Shown piece after piece: positions 26,220 through 34,645 of a DNA stretch of 64,000 nucleotides. Within the stretch, counting starts at the first letter, position 1. Each line of letters begins with the position of its first letter. The position numbers and the translations under genes were made by a program. The DNA comes from Rubrivivax sp. GTDB taxonomy: Bacteria; Pseudomonadota; Gammaproteobacteria; Burkholderiales; Burkholderiaceae_C. Location of the stretch: assembly GCA_016707445.1 (NCBI GenBank), contig JADJHR010000003.1, forward strand, positions 620,001-684,000, given 5' to 3'. Below the pieces are notes generated by a model. That model was not told the origin of the DNA. It was given only the letters and a program-made list of their open reading frames with translations, and did no database searches.

Positions 26220-27734
26220 TCAGATTGGCAGCACCAGTGATGCCATGTAGCCACCGCCATTTGCGCCTTCGAAGTCGTACTCGTACAGCGTGGTCTTTCC
26301 GAGGCCGGGCTGCCGTTGTCCTAGGAAGAAAGTGAAGGCATTCGGCGCTGCGATGAAGAGGTGCAACGGCGGCCTGTCCACTCGTCGCTGATGATTGATC
26401 TGGAGTGCCAATGCTTCTGCGAGATCGAACGCGTGCTGACCGCAAACGACCGATTTGGCCCCGGCGCCGCACGTGGGACGCGCGATCAACAAGGAACTCA
26501 CCTGAGGTAGCGAAGCCGCGATGTGCGCCTTCACGGCCGGGACCACGTCGTGGGTGAGGCACACGGCGACAGCCATGTCTCCAACGGATTCGGTCAACGG
26601 TTCTAAATCGAACTGCCACCCCGGCCAGGAAGGATCGCGCGGTATGTCGCCTGAGTGCCAGACATTCCGATGAATGGTTCTTTGCTCGATCTCGACGTTG
26701 CGGCCGGACTTGATGTTCAGTACCGAGCCTGCGGCGAAGGCCAGCGTGATGTGCGCGTCGAGAATCAGTCGGAGATGTTGATTGCCCGTGGCGGCACTCT
26801 GCAGAAAGGTCTTGAGCTTGGGATAGAGCGTGGTCGCCCAGTTGGCCTGATCGCGAATGGCTCGTTCGTCGAAGTGCGGAATCAGATCAAGCACCACGGT
26901 GCAACGATCCTCCAGCCGATCGAAGGGGTGCTCGAACGATTTCACTCCGAACACCATATGCGCGCGACCGTCGCCGTCCAGCAGACCCTCACGCTTGCAG
27001 GCTTCGCGAAACGTTTGCCTATTGAAGTCCAGCCGACCTTGCGCGAGCCACTGAAACGCAACGTCGTCGTACACGAAGCTGCTCTCGCTGACGGGTATGC
27101 GGCGCAGACCGCGGTTCTCGAACAGCAGGTCTAGGTTGTCCCGATGATCCTCCAGTGACGTGGAGTCCGTGTCCAGTGACAACGTCCTCGCCAGCAGCAT
27201 GAGTTCCTGGTCGTCGATGCCCAGGTGCTCGCGCCAGAGTTTTCTGACCTTGCCGGCTGCGGAACGGTCGGTTGATCCGTCGAACAAGTCCTTCAAGCGC
27301 AGCGTCTTCGACTTCTGATTGATATAGCCGCGCAGCGGATCGGTCTGCCCGATGCGCCAGTTGGTGAGGAGCTTGAACCGTGCACCGAAGCCATCGCGTG
27401 CATGCGCCACCTGTGCAGCGCGGGCGCGTTGCAACAGCGAGAACCTGTTGGCGTTGATCCATTCTGGCTCGATCAGATCGGCGTGGCCGAAGTCGTTCAC
27501 GGAGACGTGCCACTTGCACTGGATGTGCTCTCGCAAGATCGGCCGACCTTCATGATCGCTCGGCGCACGGTCGGCCGAGTAGGCGACCCAGACATCGTCA
27601 AAGCCCTTTGGCCCCGACTCGAATCCTACCTGCGTCACTGGACTCTTCGGGTCCAGCAAGCATGCGGCCTTGCGCCAGAAGATTCTGGCCTGGAAGGCAT
27701 CCCCATCTCTGCGGACGGCAACGGCTTGAGTCAT
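26220..27734 (-). CDS. cap4: CBASS effector: DUF4297-type nuclease with SAVED domain (Cap4-like)
   Basis: 504 residues. The N-terminal part (FWRKAACLLDP...FDDVWVAYSAD...HIQCKWH) reads as the DUF4297 endonuclease domain of Cap4, with the acidic and Q-x-K residues expected of a PD-(D/E)xK fold. The C-terminal half ends in a SAVED-type sensor (PPLHLFIAAPNAFTFFLG...TTLYEYDFEG). Cap4 cuts double-stranded DNA without specificity once SAVED binds a cyclic oligonucleotide, killing the infected cell. It is the last gene of the operon CD-NTase, HORMA, TRIP13-like, effector, 50 bases after the ATPase. It looks complete. Confidence 0.8.
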   Translation of the reverse strand: MTQAVAVRRDGDAFQARIFWRKAACLLDPKSPVTQVGFESGPKGFDDVWVAYSADRAPSDHEGRPILREHIQCKWHVSVNDFGHADLIEPEWINANRFSLLQRARAAQVAHARDGFGARFKLLTNWRIGQTDPLRGYINQKSKTLRLKDLFDGSTDRSAAGKVRKLWREHLGIDDQELMLLARTLSLDTDSTSLEDHRDNLDLLFENRGLRRIPVSESSFVYDDVAFQWLAQGRLDFNRQTFREACKREGLLDGDGRAHMVFGVKSFEHPFDRLEDRCTVVLDLIPHFDERAIRDQANWATTLYPKLKTFLQSAATGNQHLRLILDAHITLAFAAGSVLNIKSGRNVEIEQRTIHRNVWHSGDIPRDPSWPGWQFDLEPLTESVGDMAVAVCLTHDVVPAVKAHIAASLPQVSSLLIARPTCGAGAKSVVCGQHAFDLAEALALQINHQRRVDRPPLHLFIAAPNAFTFFLGQRQPGLGKTTLYEYDFEGANGGGYMASLVLPI

Positions 27735-27784
27735 GTTGGTCCCATATCAGTTCTGATTGGCGGCGCGCGTCTCGGCCACCGGGT

Positions 27785-28717
27785 TCACGTGTCGCGAAAT
27801 GGGGGCGTGGGCAGAATGGACCTTGCCAGCTCGATGGCGCGCGACGGCTTGATCGGGCCGTCCGGATAGGCGTCCAGCACGATGGCCGGCAGCAACCGCT
27901 GCGTGATGTCCGAATACGTGAACCCGTAGGCGCGCTTGGGCTGTTCACCTGTTGCCGCCACCAGCGCCTGCAGATCGGCATTACCGAACCCGGCGCTTAC
28001 CAGGCGTCGGGAAAGCACTTCGAGCCTTTGCTCGGCGTCGGGCCGCTCGAACAACAGAATGTCCGCAGCTCGGCGGCGAACGGCTGGGTCGAGGGCGTTC
28101 AGTCTGTTGGTGCACATCAACACCACGGCAGGAAGCCCTCCATTGGCAAAGCGATCGATGCCACGAATGAAGGCATTGACGCCCGCCCGGTCCTCATGGT
28201 GCATCTGGTCTGATTCACGCGACTGCGCCAAGGCGTCGGCTTCGTCAATCAGCAAGATCACGCCGCCGCGCGCGGCTCCCTTGGTTGACTTGAACTTGCT
28301 GGCTTCTTGAAACGCGTGCTCGAATGCGGCAGAGACGAGTTGGGTCATTTCGCCAACGCGGCCTTGACCGCGCGATGAAAGGCTCAACGGCAACAGCGTG
28401 ATGTCGATCTTCTCCTGACGCGCAACCTTGTCACCGATCGTCTCTGCCAGTTCCGTCTTGCCTGAGCCCACATCGCCCGAGAGGACCACCAGCGGCGGGC
28501 GGCGGATGACGGCGTCGAGCAGCCCGTCAGCATCGGCATGGTGCTTGTCCTGCCATTTCCGAAGCCCAGCCGGGTTGATCAGAACGCCCAACACGTTCGC
28601 CAGACGCTTGATCTTGTCGTCCATGCCCACCAGGCGCGCGAGGCGCCCTTGGGCGTCAGGATCGGGCAACGTCGTTGGGCGCTCGAACAGACCCTGGAGA
28701 TTGGATTGCTGGCTCAT
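27785..28717 (-). CDS. cap6: CBASS TRIP13/Pch2-like AAA+ ATPase (Cap6)
   Basis: 310 residues with Walker A GDVGSGKT (81-88), Walker B VILLIDEA (153-160) and a sensor region (VVLMCTNRLNALDP). The arginine-rich segment RRRAADILLFERP follows. In type III CBASS this ATPase remodels the HORMA protein from its active closed state and thereby switches CD-NTase activity off. Its ATG is one base after the HORMA stop. The pairing with a HORMA-like gene is the main support for the assignment over a generic AAA+ protein. Confidence 0.85.
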   Translation of the reverse strand: MSQQSNLQGLFERPTTLPDPDAQGRLARLVGMDDKIKRLANVLGVLINPAGLRKWQDKHHADADGLLDAVIRRPPLVVLSGDVGSGKTELAETIGDKVARQEKIDITLLPLSLSSRGQGRVGEMTQLVSAAFEHAFQEASKFKSTKGAARGGVILLIDEADALAQSRESDQMHHEDRAGVNAFIRGIDRFANGGLPAVVLMCTNRLNALDPAVRRRAADILLFERPDAEQRLEVLSRRLVSAGFGNADLQALVAATGEQPKRAYGFTYSDITQRLLPAIVLDAYPDGPIKPSRAIELARSILPTPPFRDT

Positions 28718-28718
28718 A

Positions 28719-29231
28719 TCAATAGCTCTTTACGCTGGCACGGCCGAGCGAGCGGCCGCCGGACGAGTAAGTCTTGTCGTCGGCGAAGTAGCCGTTGACC
28801 TGCGGTTCTGGCTGGCCTGTTCGCTGCAACGGCAGTTGTCGTTCGATGGCTGCGCGCTGATCGGGCGTCAACGCCCACCAGGCCGAGCTGTAGGTCAAGT
28901 AGCTGTGAAAACTTGCGCCGCTGATGTTGATGCCTGGACGGACGCGCCCAGGATCGTCATCCGTGCCGCCGTTCGCCAGGTCGCTCGCCGTATAACGCAG
29001 CGTAGGCTCGATCCAACTCCCGTCCCGCTTGAATCCGTACGTGACGGTTCCCAGGTAGCCCTGACGCAGCAGTTCGGCTGCCTCACCTTCGAATTGAGCA
29101 ATGCGTTCGTCGGAGACATCCCCGTACAGGCGCTGCAAACGCTTGAGGTCTGCGGTCACCTTCGCTGCGAGGTGCTTCGCATGTGTCAGCGTGAAGGTCT
29201 TTGTTTCGGTGGCGGTGAAGCTGTAGCTCAT
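28719..29231 (-). CDS. cap7: CBASS HORMA-domain protein (Cap7-like)
   Basis: 170 residues from ATG 29231 (a TTG at 29240 would overlap the CD-NTase stop by four bases). The pattern KTFTLTHAKHLAAKVTADLKRLQRLYG, then YLGTVTYGFKRDGSW and a C-terminal tail with closure-motif character, fits bacterial HORMA proteins that sense infection and activate the CD-NTase. Sequence similarity in this family is low, so the call leans on its place between a CD-NTase and a TRIP13-like ATPase. Length is typical. Confidence 0.78.
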   Translation of the reverse strand: MSYSFTATETKTFTLTHAKHLAAKVTADLKRLQRLYGDVSDERIAQFEGEAAELLRQGYLGTVTYGFKRDGSWIEPTLRYTASDLANGGTDDDPGRVRPGINISGASFHSYLTYSSAWWALTPDQRAAIERQLPLQRTGQPEPQVNGYFADDKTYSSGGRSLGRASVKSY

Positions 29232-29236
29232 GCTGT

Positions 29237-30203
29237 TCAACCTTGAAAAGAAGGGCCGAAGACTTTTTGCCAGTAGTACACCGTCAGTTCCTTGTTCGGC
29301 GCCGCCAAGGCGGAATCGATGGCTTCGCCTGCATCCAGGGCGGCCTCCACGATGTCATCGGCGTTCTCTGCGGTGTATAGCCGCGCCACGTTGTTACTCG
29401 CGTTGATGGGGTCGATGATCTGGACCGGGTCGTCGAGCTTGGCCACGCTCGATGCCTTGTAGTGGTCCTCGAAGACAATGCGTTCGCGGAGGCTGGACTT
29501 CGCCACGTAGGTGAAGAACGACTGCAGCGCTTCGGGGTAGTCCGAGAAATCCACACCGTCGTCACACAACTTGGCCAGGATCATCTCGATCATGAAAGAC
29601 TTGAGTCGGAAGCCGTCGCGCTCCTGCTTCATGCGTCGAGCCCAGAACTTCACGAGGCGCACGACCTGCGCGAAGTGATTCGGCTGGACTTGCTTGCGCT
29701 TCTTGGCGAAGTCAAGATGCAGCGGGATGCTGGTCTCCAGGAACGAACCGTCTTCCTGGCTGATCAGATCGCCGCGCCAGTCAGGCAGGCCGGCGTACAG
29801 GACCGGCACCACGTCGACATCCAGACCGGTTCCGCGAAATGACACCGTGACCGAGTAGGTCTGCGGCTTGACTTGGTCAGGGCTGAAGTTGGGGTAGGCC
29901 TTGCGCAGCCGTTCAGCCAAGTAATCCAGCAGCGCCCGCGTGTCGTGCGGTGCATCCGAGCCGCTGATGTAGACGGCCATGTCGATGTCGTTGAGCGAGC
30001 GCAGCGCCGTGCCCTTCGCCAGACTGCCCGGACAACTGGATTCGCTTCAGCGAGAAGTCGGGGTGCTCGGACAGGTAGCCCTCCAATTTCTCGCGCAACC
30101 GTCGAGCCTGGGCGCGGTATTCGTCGGCCTTGTCTTTGGGCAGGTTGACCTTATCTTCCGCAAACAGCACAAGGTCGCGATGGTCGATATGGGTACGGGA
30201 CAT
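29237..30203 (-). pseudogene. CBASS CD-NTase, frameshifted in a C run
   Basis: Starts at ATG 30203 (MSRTHIDHRDLVLF). The reading breaks at the CCC at 30027-30029. Removing one of these bases restores the nucleotidyltransferase signature LSGSLAKGTALRSLNDIDMAVYI, that is the GS motif and the DxD metal ligands. The downstream frame supplies the third acidic segment (LDVDVVPVLY) and a full C-terminal domain. The corrected product would be about 320 residues, the usual size of a cyclic-oligonucleotide synthase. As written the enzyme is dead and the whole CBASS would be silent. A single-base sequencing error in the run is equally plausible, since the rest of the operon is intact. Confidence 0.85.
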
Positions 30204-30250
30204 CTGAAAGGCTCCTTCTGGCGCATCGGCTCGGGTCAGCGAGTCATGAG

Positions 30251-30329
30251 AAAAAGTTCGGAATCGTGAACACGAGCGGATGTTACGCGGGTTTTCTCGG
30301 ATGTCAAAGAAAAAGTTCGGTACCGTGGT
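30251..30329. promoter_or_regulatory. paired repeats between CBASS and capH: operator candidate
   Basis: AAAAAGTTCGGAATCGTG at 30251 and AAAAAGTTCGGTACCGTG at 30310 are near-identical direct repeats 59 bases apart. Each holds a short dyad (CGGTACCG in the second). They occupy the 162-base divergent region between the CD-NTase and capH, where a CapH repressor should bind to control both directions. Confidence 0.6.
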
Positions 30330-30365
30330 AGTCTCAAGCCATCACACTTGGACAGGAGACGGACC

Positions 30366-30689
30366 ATGGCGACACGTCTCGGCGAGAAGCTGCACGAGTT
30401 GCGCAAGCAGCGCGGACTGACGCTTGAAAAGCTGGCTGAACTGGCTGGCCTCAGCAAGAGCTACCTCTGGGAACTAGAGAACCGCGAATCGCAGCGGCCA
30501 TCGGCAGAAAAGCTCACGGCGCTGGCCGACGCGCTCGGCGTCGCTGCGACCTATTTCTTCGAAGAAGATGTGCGCGCCCCGCAGGAGCGGCATCTGGACG
30601 AAGCCTTCTTCCGTGGCTACCAGAAGCTGGAGCCTGAGGCCAAAGAGCAGCTTCGCAAGATACTGGGCACCTTCAAGAAGTCCCAGTGA
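30366..30689 (+). CDS. capH: CapH-like XRE repressor of CBASS
   Basis: 107 residues. An XRE helix-turn-helix fills residues about 7-62 (RKQRGLTLEKLAELAGLSKSY then LWELENRESQRPSAEK) and is followed by a short dimerisation tail (EEDVRAPQERHLDEAF...ILGTFKKSQ). The start at 30366 has an AGGAG site upstream. The gene is divergent from the CBASS operon and overlaps the metallopeptidase gene by one base. In characterised CapH-CapP systems CapH represses CBASS until CapP cleaves it after DNA damage. Family role is known; its application here is inference. Confidence 0.8.
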   Translation: MATRLGEKLHELRKQRGLTLEKLAELAGLSKSYLWELENRESQRPSAEKLTALADALGVAATYFFEEDVRAPQERHLDEAFFRGYQKLEPEAKEQLRKILGTFKKSQ

Positions 30690-31552
30690 TGCCGGAGGTC
30701 TGGACACCGCAGCGCGCGGCCAACCGGTTGGCCAAACTGGCGGAAGTGTTCAGTGCCGCGCATGGTGTGGATCGATTCCCGGTGGACGTACCGTCACTCG
30801 CGATGGAGACGGCGCGAATCTTCGGCTGGAGCGATCCGATCACCCAGGTGCAGGCCGCCAACATCAAGGGGTTTGACGGCGCTTTGTTCCCCGGCGAAGG
30901 GCGCAAAGAGTGGCTGCTGCTGTACAACGAAGCGGTATCTTCACCCGGCCGCGTGCGCTTCACGCAGGCTCACGAACTCGGGCACTACATCCTGCATCGA
31001 CAGGCCCGAGAGTCGTTCCAATGCAGCGACGCCGACATGCTGAACTGGTCGAAGGATGACAAGGACATCGAGGGTCAGGCCGATCTGTTCGCGTCGTACT
31101 TGTTGATGCCGCTCGACGACTACCGAAAGCAGGTCACCACCACCGTCGATCTGGACTTGCTGGGGCATTGCGCCGATCGTTACGGCGTGTCGTTGACGGC
31201 CGCGATTCTGAAGTGGTTGCAGTACACGGATGAGAAGGCCGTGCTGGTGATGTCCAGGGACGGTTTCATGAACTGGGCTTGGTCGAGCGAGCCGGCGGCC
31301 AAAGCCGGTGCTTTTTTCCGCACACGAAACAACGTCATTCCCGTGCCAGATGGGGCGCTTGCCGCCAATGCCGAGGTCAAGGATGACCGGCCGGGCACTC
31401 AGATTTCAGCTTCGGTCTGGTTCCCGCATGCGAACGCCGATACCCCGCTTCGCGAGATGAAGGTTCACGCGGAGCAGTACGGGATCGTTCTGAGCCTGCT
31501 TCACCTACCACGCTCCGCAGATGTCTGGCCGCCATGGGCAGCCGAAGAGTAA
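30689..31552 (+). CDS. capP: CapP-like ImmA/IrrE metallopeptidase
   Basis: 287 residues with the zinc-metallopeptidase motif HELGH at 95-99 and a downstream acidic ligand region (DIEGQADLFASYLLMP). The C-terminal part (PVPDGALAANAEV onward) resembles a sensory GAF-like segment. Its ATG shares one base with the capH stop, so the two are translationally coupled. CapP proteins cleave their partner CapH when single-stranded DNA accumulates, releasing CBASS expression. I see nothing damaged in it. Confidence 0.82.
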   Translation: MPEVWTPQRAANRLAKLAEVFSAAHGVDRFPVDVPSLAMETARIFGWSDPITQVQAANIKGFDGALFPGEGRKEWLLLYNEAVSSPGRVRFTQAHELGHYILHRQARESFQCSDADMLNWSKDDKDIEGQADLFASYLLMPLDDYRKQVTTTVDLDLLGHCADRYGVSLTAAILKWLQYTDEKAVLVMSRDGFMNWAWSSEPAAKAGAFFRTRNNVIPVPDGALAANAEVKDDRPGTQISASVWFPHANADTPLREMKVHAEQYGIVLSLLHLPRSADVWPPWAAEE

Positions 31553-31726
31553 GGGAAGGGACGCCAGAGCCGGCTTCCGCGCCCAGCAAGGATGGCCGCT
31601 GTCGTATGGGTCGCCTGATCGCCGCGATGGCAGCTGCGAGGAGTACCGTTGACAAGGGTGTTGAACATGGTCCGGCCAATGCCGAGAAGCCGGTGGGCCG
31701 CCGTGGCCGCAGCACGCGGGCTTCGG

Positions 31727-32923
31727 TCACGGCGTGGCCCCGTCCTTGGCAATGGGGGAGTTCATCTTGGCCAGCGCTTTCAAGACCGTCACGCGAGCGG
31801 CCGGGTCCTTCGGCAGTTTCCCGGCAGCAATTGATCGCTGAATATCGCCATTGGGGAGTAGCGGCAACGTCCAATCCGGGTCTCGCTTCAACGCCACTCT
31901 GAGGAGTGCCTCTCGGTCGCTCTGCGACATCGCCGCGATGGCAAGCTGCGCTGCTTCGGCGTGCAGCAGTTCATTGATTCGCCTTTCTTCGGCCTCGGCG
32001 ACCTCCTTCGCGTGACCTTCAAGGGCAAGGCGCCGCTGGGTAGCCGCTGCTTCTCGTTGAGCTGCCACGATGTCCGCTCCCGAAAAGTCAACACCTGCCG
32101 GATCGGCAAGCAGGTTCGTCAACAACAGGATCGGCGATTGAATTCGTCCGGCCTCCGGCAGCACTGCAGCGCGGACAAGGCTCGCCGACAGCAGGTCGGC
32201 AAAGCGTTGACCATCTGGTCTGCTTGCAAGCAGGGCCCTTACCTCGGACCAGAGAAGCTTCGGTATGCGTGTCAGGTCGAGGGCAAGAGCATCCTCGCCG
32301 CTAGCATCCGGTGATTCGGCTTCGGCCGCTTCATGCTTAGTTGTGGTGCTCTCCTGAGCCGCCTCTGCCGATTGATCGTGATCCACGGTTTGTCCGCGCT
32401 TTGACGACCGAGGCCTCCGTTCGTGCAACGGCGGTGTCGGAACCGTTGCACCTGCAATGGCGTTTGCATCCGCTGACTCGGCAATCGCACAGGCGCTGAT
32501 CACCAGCGAGAGTTCCGAGTAGTCAAGCGAGTACCAGTTCTGGTCCCAAGGCATGCCTGGCCTCGGGCCGCTCAGGATGCCGTGGCCCGCACTGATGCCG
32601 GCGTCGCGCAGCTCTGGGTCACCATGCTTCTCCACCAGCAGGACGCCCTGCTCGCGCAGTTTGTCGATGACCCGCTTGTACTGGTCAGCGGGCGCTGGGC
32701 CAAACAGGACTTGCTGCTGAAGTTCCGCCATCGTCCAGACGATCCAGTACTGGCCATCGACGAAATGGTTCTTGTAGCGCAGTGGGTCCTGTGCCTTGAG
32801 ATGCAGCCAGTGGTGGATGTGCTGGAGGAGGTGGCCTTCGTACAGCCCGAAGACCTTGACGAGGCTTCGAGAAACCACCATCGGCGGTTCCTCGGTGAGG
32901 AACTTGCTGGAAGGCGCCATCAT
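31727..32923 (-). CDS. replisome-organiser-like protein, intact (copy 2)
   Basis: 398 residues. The N-terminal winged helix (VFGLYEGHLLQHIHHWLHL...HFVDGQYWIVWTMAELQQQV...YKRVIDKLREQGVLLVEKH, then NWYSLDYSEL) matches DnaD/phage replisome-organiser proteins. A polar linker (about 165-220) and a helical C-terminal domain ending near KMNSPIAKDG follow. It is the intact paralogue of the broken gene at 10.5-11.6 kb. No integrase or AlpA gene follows it, unlike copy 1, so its own recombination module has been lost. It probably served replication of a second, fused element. Confidence 0.68.
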   Translation of the reverse strand: MMAPSSKFLTEEPPMVVSRSLVKVFGLYEGHLLQHIHHWLHLKAQDPLRYKNHFVDGQYWIVWTMAELQQQVLFGPAPADQYKRVIDKLREQGVLLVEKHGDPELRDAGISAGHGILSGPRPGMPWDQNWYSLDYSELSLVISACAIAESADANAIAGATVPTPPLHERRPRSSKRGQTVDHDQSAEAAQESTTTKHEAAEAESPDASGEDALALDLTRIPKLLWSEVRALLASRPDGQRFADLLSASLVRAAVLPEAGRIQSPILLLTNLLADPAGVDFSGADIVAAQREAAATQRRLALEGHAKEVAEAEERRINELLHAEAAQLAIAAMSQSDREALLRVALKRDPDWTLPLLPNGDIQRSIAAGKLPKDPAARVTVLKALAKMNSPIAKDGATP

Positions 32924-33124
32924 GTTGGACGCGCCTCTGCTGATTGACCGCCTGCGACGCGACGATCACGCCCGTCCTCGTAGTCGGCACGGCCACCGAG
33001 CCTGCTGTCGGCAGAACTGAAAACATGTTGCATGCTTGGAAACCCCACTACCAGCCGCCACTTCTCGTCGCGGTTGAAGTGACTTCAGCCGGATGCAGCT
33101 GCAAGCACACTTCGTCGAAACATT

Positions 33125-33141
33125 CCCGCCCCCGGGGCGGG
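33125..33141. repeat. CCCGCCCC/GGGGCGGG inverted repeat
   Basis: A perfect 8-bp dyad around one central C in the 512-base gene-free stretch 32924-33435 between the replisome-organiser-like gene and the phasin-like gene. Confidence 0.4.
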
Positions 33142-33202
33142 TAAGTAGGTTTGGGGCCGTCCGGGCGGGAAAGTGTGCGCCATGCGCACCACGGAAAGGC
33201 GC

Positions 33203-33253
33203 GGGGGGGGGTATCCGGGGGGGATTTGGGGGGCGGGCGCGAGGGGGGGGGGG
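33203..33253 (+). other. guanine-run cluster, G-quadruplex potential
   Basis: Four runs of 9, 7, 6 and 11 G on the + strand with short loops, plus a further GGG. This is far beyond the local composition. It lies at the border between accessory genes and the PHA cluster. Run lengths of this kind are also error-prone in sequencing. Confidence 0.7.
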
Positions 33254-33435
33254 CGTGGTGGTTCAATGTCACTACCGTGCCGAGAGCACCGCCAGTTCGA
33301 CCCAGAGGTCAGCAGACTGGTACACACCGGCCTTTCGTTGGCGAAAGCTAGTCGGCTCCACTCGGCCAATACCTACCCTTTACGAGCGGCAGCTATGGAT
33401 GCTGCCGAGATGGTTCACGGCAGCGATTTCTCGCA

Positions 33436-33996
33436 TCATCTGTACTGCCGAAAGGAGGTACGACTGAGTCGTCTGAACTCTGCGAGATCGGCTTGCAGAC
33501 GCCGGGCAAGGATGCCGAGTGCCTCTCCTTGCGTCGATGTTGCCATCCCCTTGAGCTCGCGCTCACCGGAGAGTGCCAGTTGCAGAACGCCCCGCGCCAG
33601 TTCGTCGACATGCGCCACGCTCTCGCGCGCGCCCGCATGGTGCATGAGTTTGCCGACCAGACGCAGCTCGGCCAGGGTTTCGCGCAGTGTTTCGACGCGG
33701 CGTTCGAGCAGCGCCCTCACGCCGGCGACGGACATGCGCCCAGCTTCGAGCATCGCGCGCGCGTTCTCGCGCCGCGATGTGGCCACGGCGGTGGCAACCT
33801 TCGCGAGCTTCATCGGCCCGGGCTCCGGCGCGGGTGCGCTCGGCGCTGGCTCGCGCTGGCTGCGTTTTCTTGAGGGCGAGACCTTCGCGGCGGCGGTGCG
33901 TGGCACCCCCTGCTTCGATGAGCGTGCCTTCGCCCCGCTTGATGTGCGCTGCTTGGTGCGCGCGGGTTCATCGATGACCGGCTTTCCGCGGCTCAT
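33436..33996 (-). CDS. phasin-like protein
   Basis: 186 residues. The first 70 are basic and Ala/Ser/Lys-rich. Residues about 75-186 form amphipathic helices (VATSRRENARAMLEAGRMSV, RRVETLRETLAELRLVG), as in proteins that coat PHA granules. It starts at ATG 33996, overlapping the HTH gene end by 29 bases, and is the last gene of the cluster that includes phaC, phaZ and phaJ. The basic N-terminus could also bind DNA, as in PhaF/PhaM-type granule-nucleoid linkers. Assigned from composition and context, as sequence identity in phasins is low. Confidence 0.6.
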   Translation of the reverse strand: MSRGKPVIDEPARTKQRTSSGAKARSSKQGVPRTAAAKVSPSRKRSQREPAPSAPAPEPGPMKLAKVATAVATSRRENARAMLEAGRMSVAGVRALLERRVETLRETLAELRLVGKLMHHAGARESVAHVDELARGVLQLALSGERELKGMATSTQGEALGILARRLQADLAEFRRLSRTSFRQYR

Positions 33997-34630
33997 GGGG
34001 GCCGCCCTCGTGCTTTGCGCCACGAAAGCCCACCGCCATGTCGAACGCCTGGCGTGTGAACGCCAACACCTGTTCGAACTCCTCATCGCGCAGCTTGCGC
34101 GCGGCATCGTTGCCGCGGTAGATGTTGGCGAGCTCGCGCTCGCGCGCACCCTGTACCGCGAGCTTGCCGATGCCCAGCGACTCCAGGGTCGTCCACAGTT
34201 CGGGGTTGTACTGGCGTGTCAGCGCCATGGCCACCGGGATCGGATCGTTTCGACCCAGGACTCCGGCCAGGCGCAAGACGACGTCGAACGGCAGCGCCGC
34301 CACGCCGCCCTCGGCCTCCTCGAGCAGCTTCGCGTCGCCGAGGCCGACGGCCTCGCTCAGTTCCCGCGCCGTCAACCCGGCCGCCTCGCGCCAGCGCCGC
34401 AACTGGGTGCCGGCCTTGGCGACCGCCTGCTTCTTCTTGGGGTCCTTGACACGCGCCTGCGCCAGGCTGAGGCCGATATCCGCTGCGTTGCCGGTCACGC
34501 TCAGCAAGGTGTCGGCCCATGACCGCACCTGACGCGCCAGCGCAAACAGTGGCAGGTCGGGCGACCCAGTCGACTTGGCGCCATTCACGCGTTTCCTGCT
34601 TGCAGGCACAGCGACGGTCTTGCTCGGCAT
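33968..34630 (-). CDS. HTH-domain protein of the PHA cluster
   Basis: 220 residues with a central XRE-type helix-turn-helix (LRRWREAAGLTARELSEAVGLGDAKLLEEAE) between an N-terminal segment (ALARQVRSWADTLLSVTG) and a helical C-terminal half (ELANIYRGNDAARKLRDEEF). It starts 15 bases after etfA and overlaps the phasin-like gene, so it belongs to the same transcript. It may regulate phasin or PHA gene expression, which is inferred from position only. Confidence 0.65.
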   Translation of the reverse strand: MPSKTVAVPASRKRVNGAKSTGSPDLPLFALARQVRSWADTLLSVTGNAADIGLSLAQARVKDPKKKQAVAKAGTQLRRWREAAGLTARELSEAVGLGDAKLLEEAEGGVAALPFDVVLRLAGVLGRNDPIPVAMALTRQYNPELWTTLESLGIGKLAVQGARERELANIYRGNDAARKLRDEEFEQVLAFTRQAFDMAVGFRGAKHEGGPHEPRKAGHR

Positions 34631-34645
34631 GTCGGGCTTTCCAGC

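Noticed and set aside
30689..31552. ICE-type ImmA/ImmR immunity pair unrelated to CBASS
   Set aside because: Possible by family, but direct divergence from a complete type III CBASS operon makes CapP/CapH the better reading.
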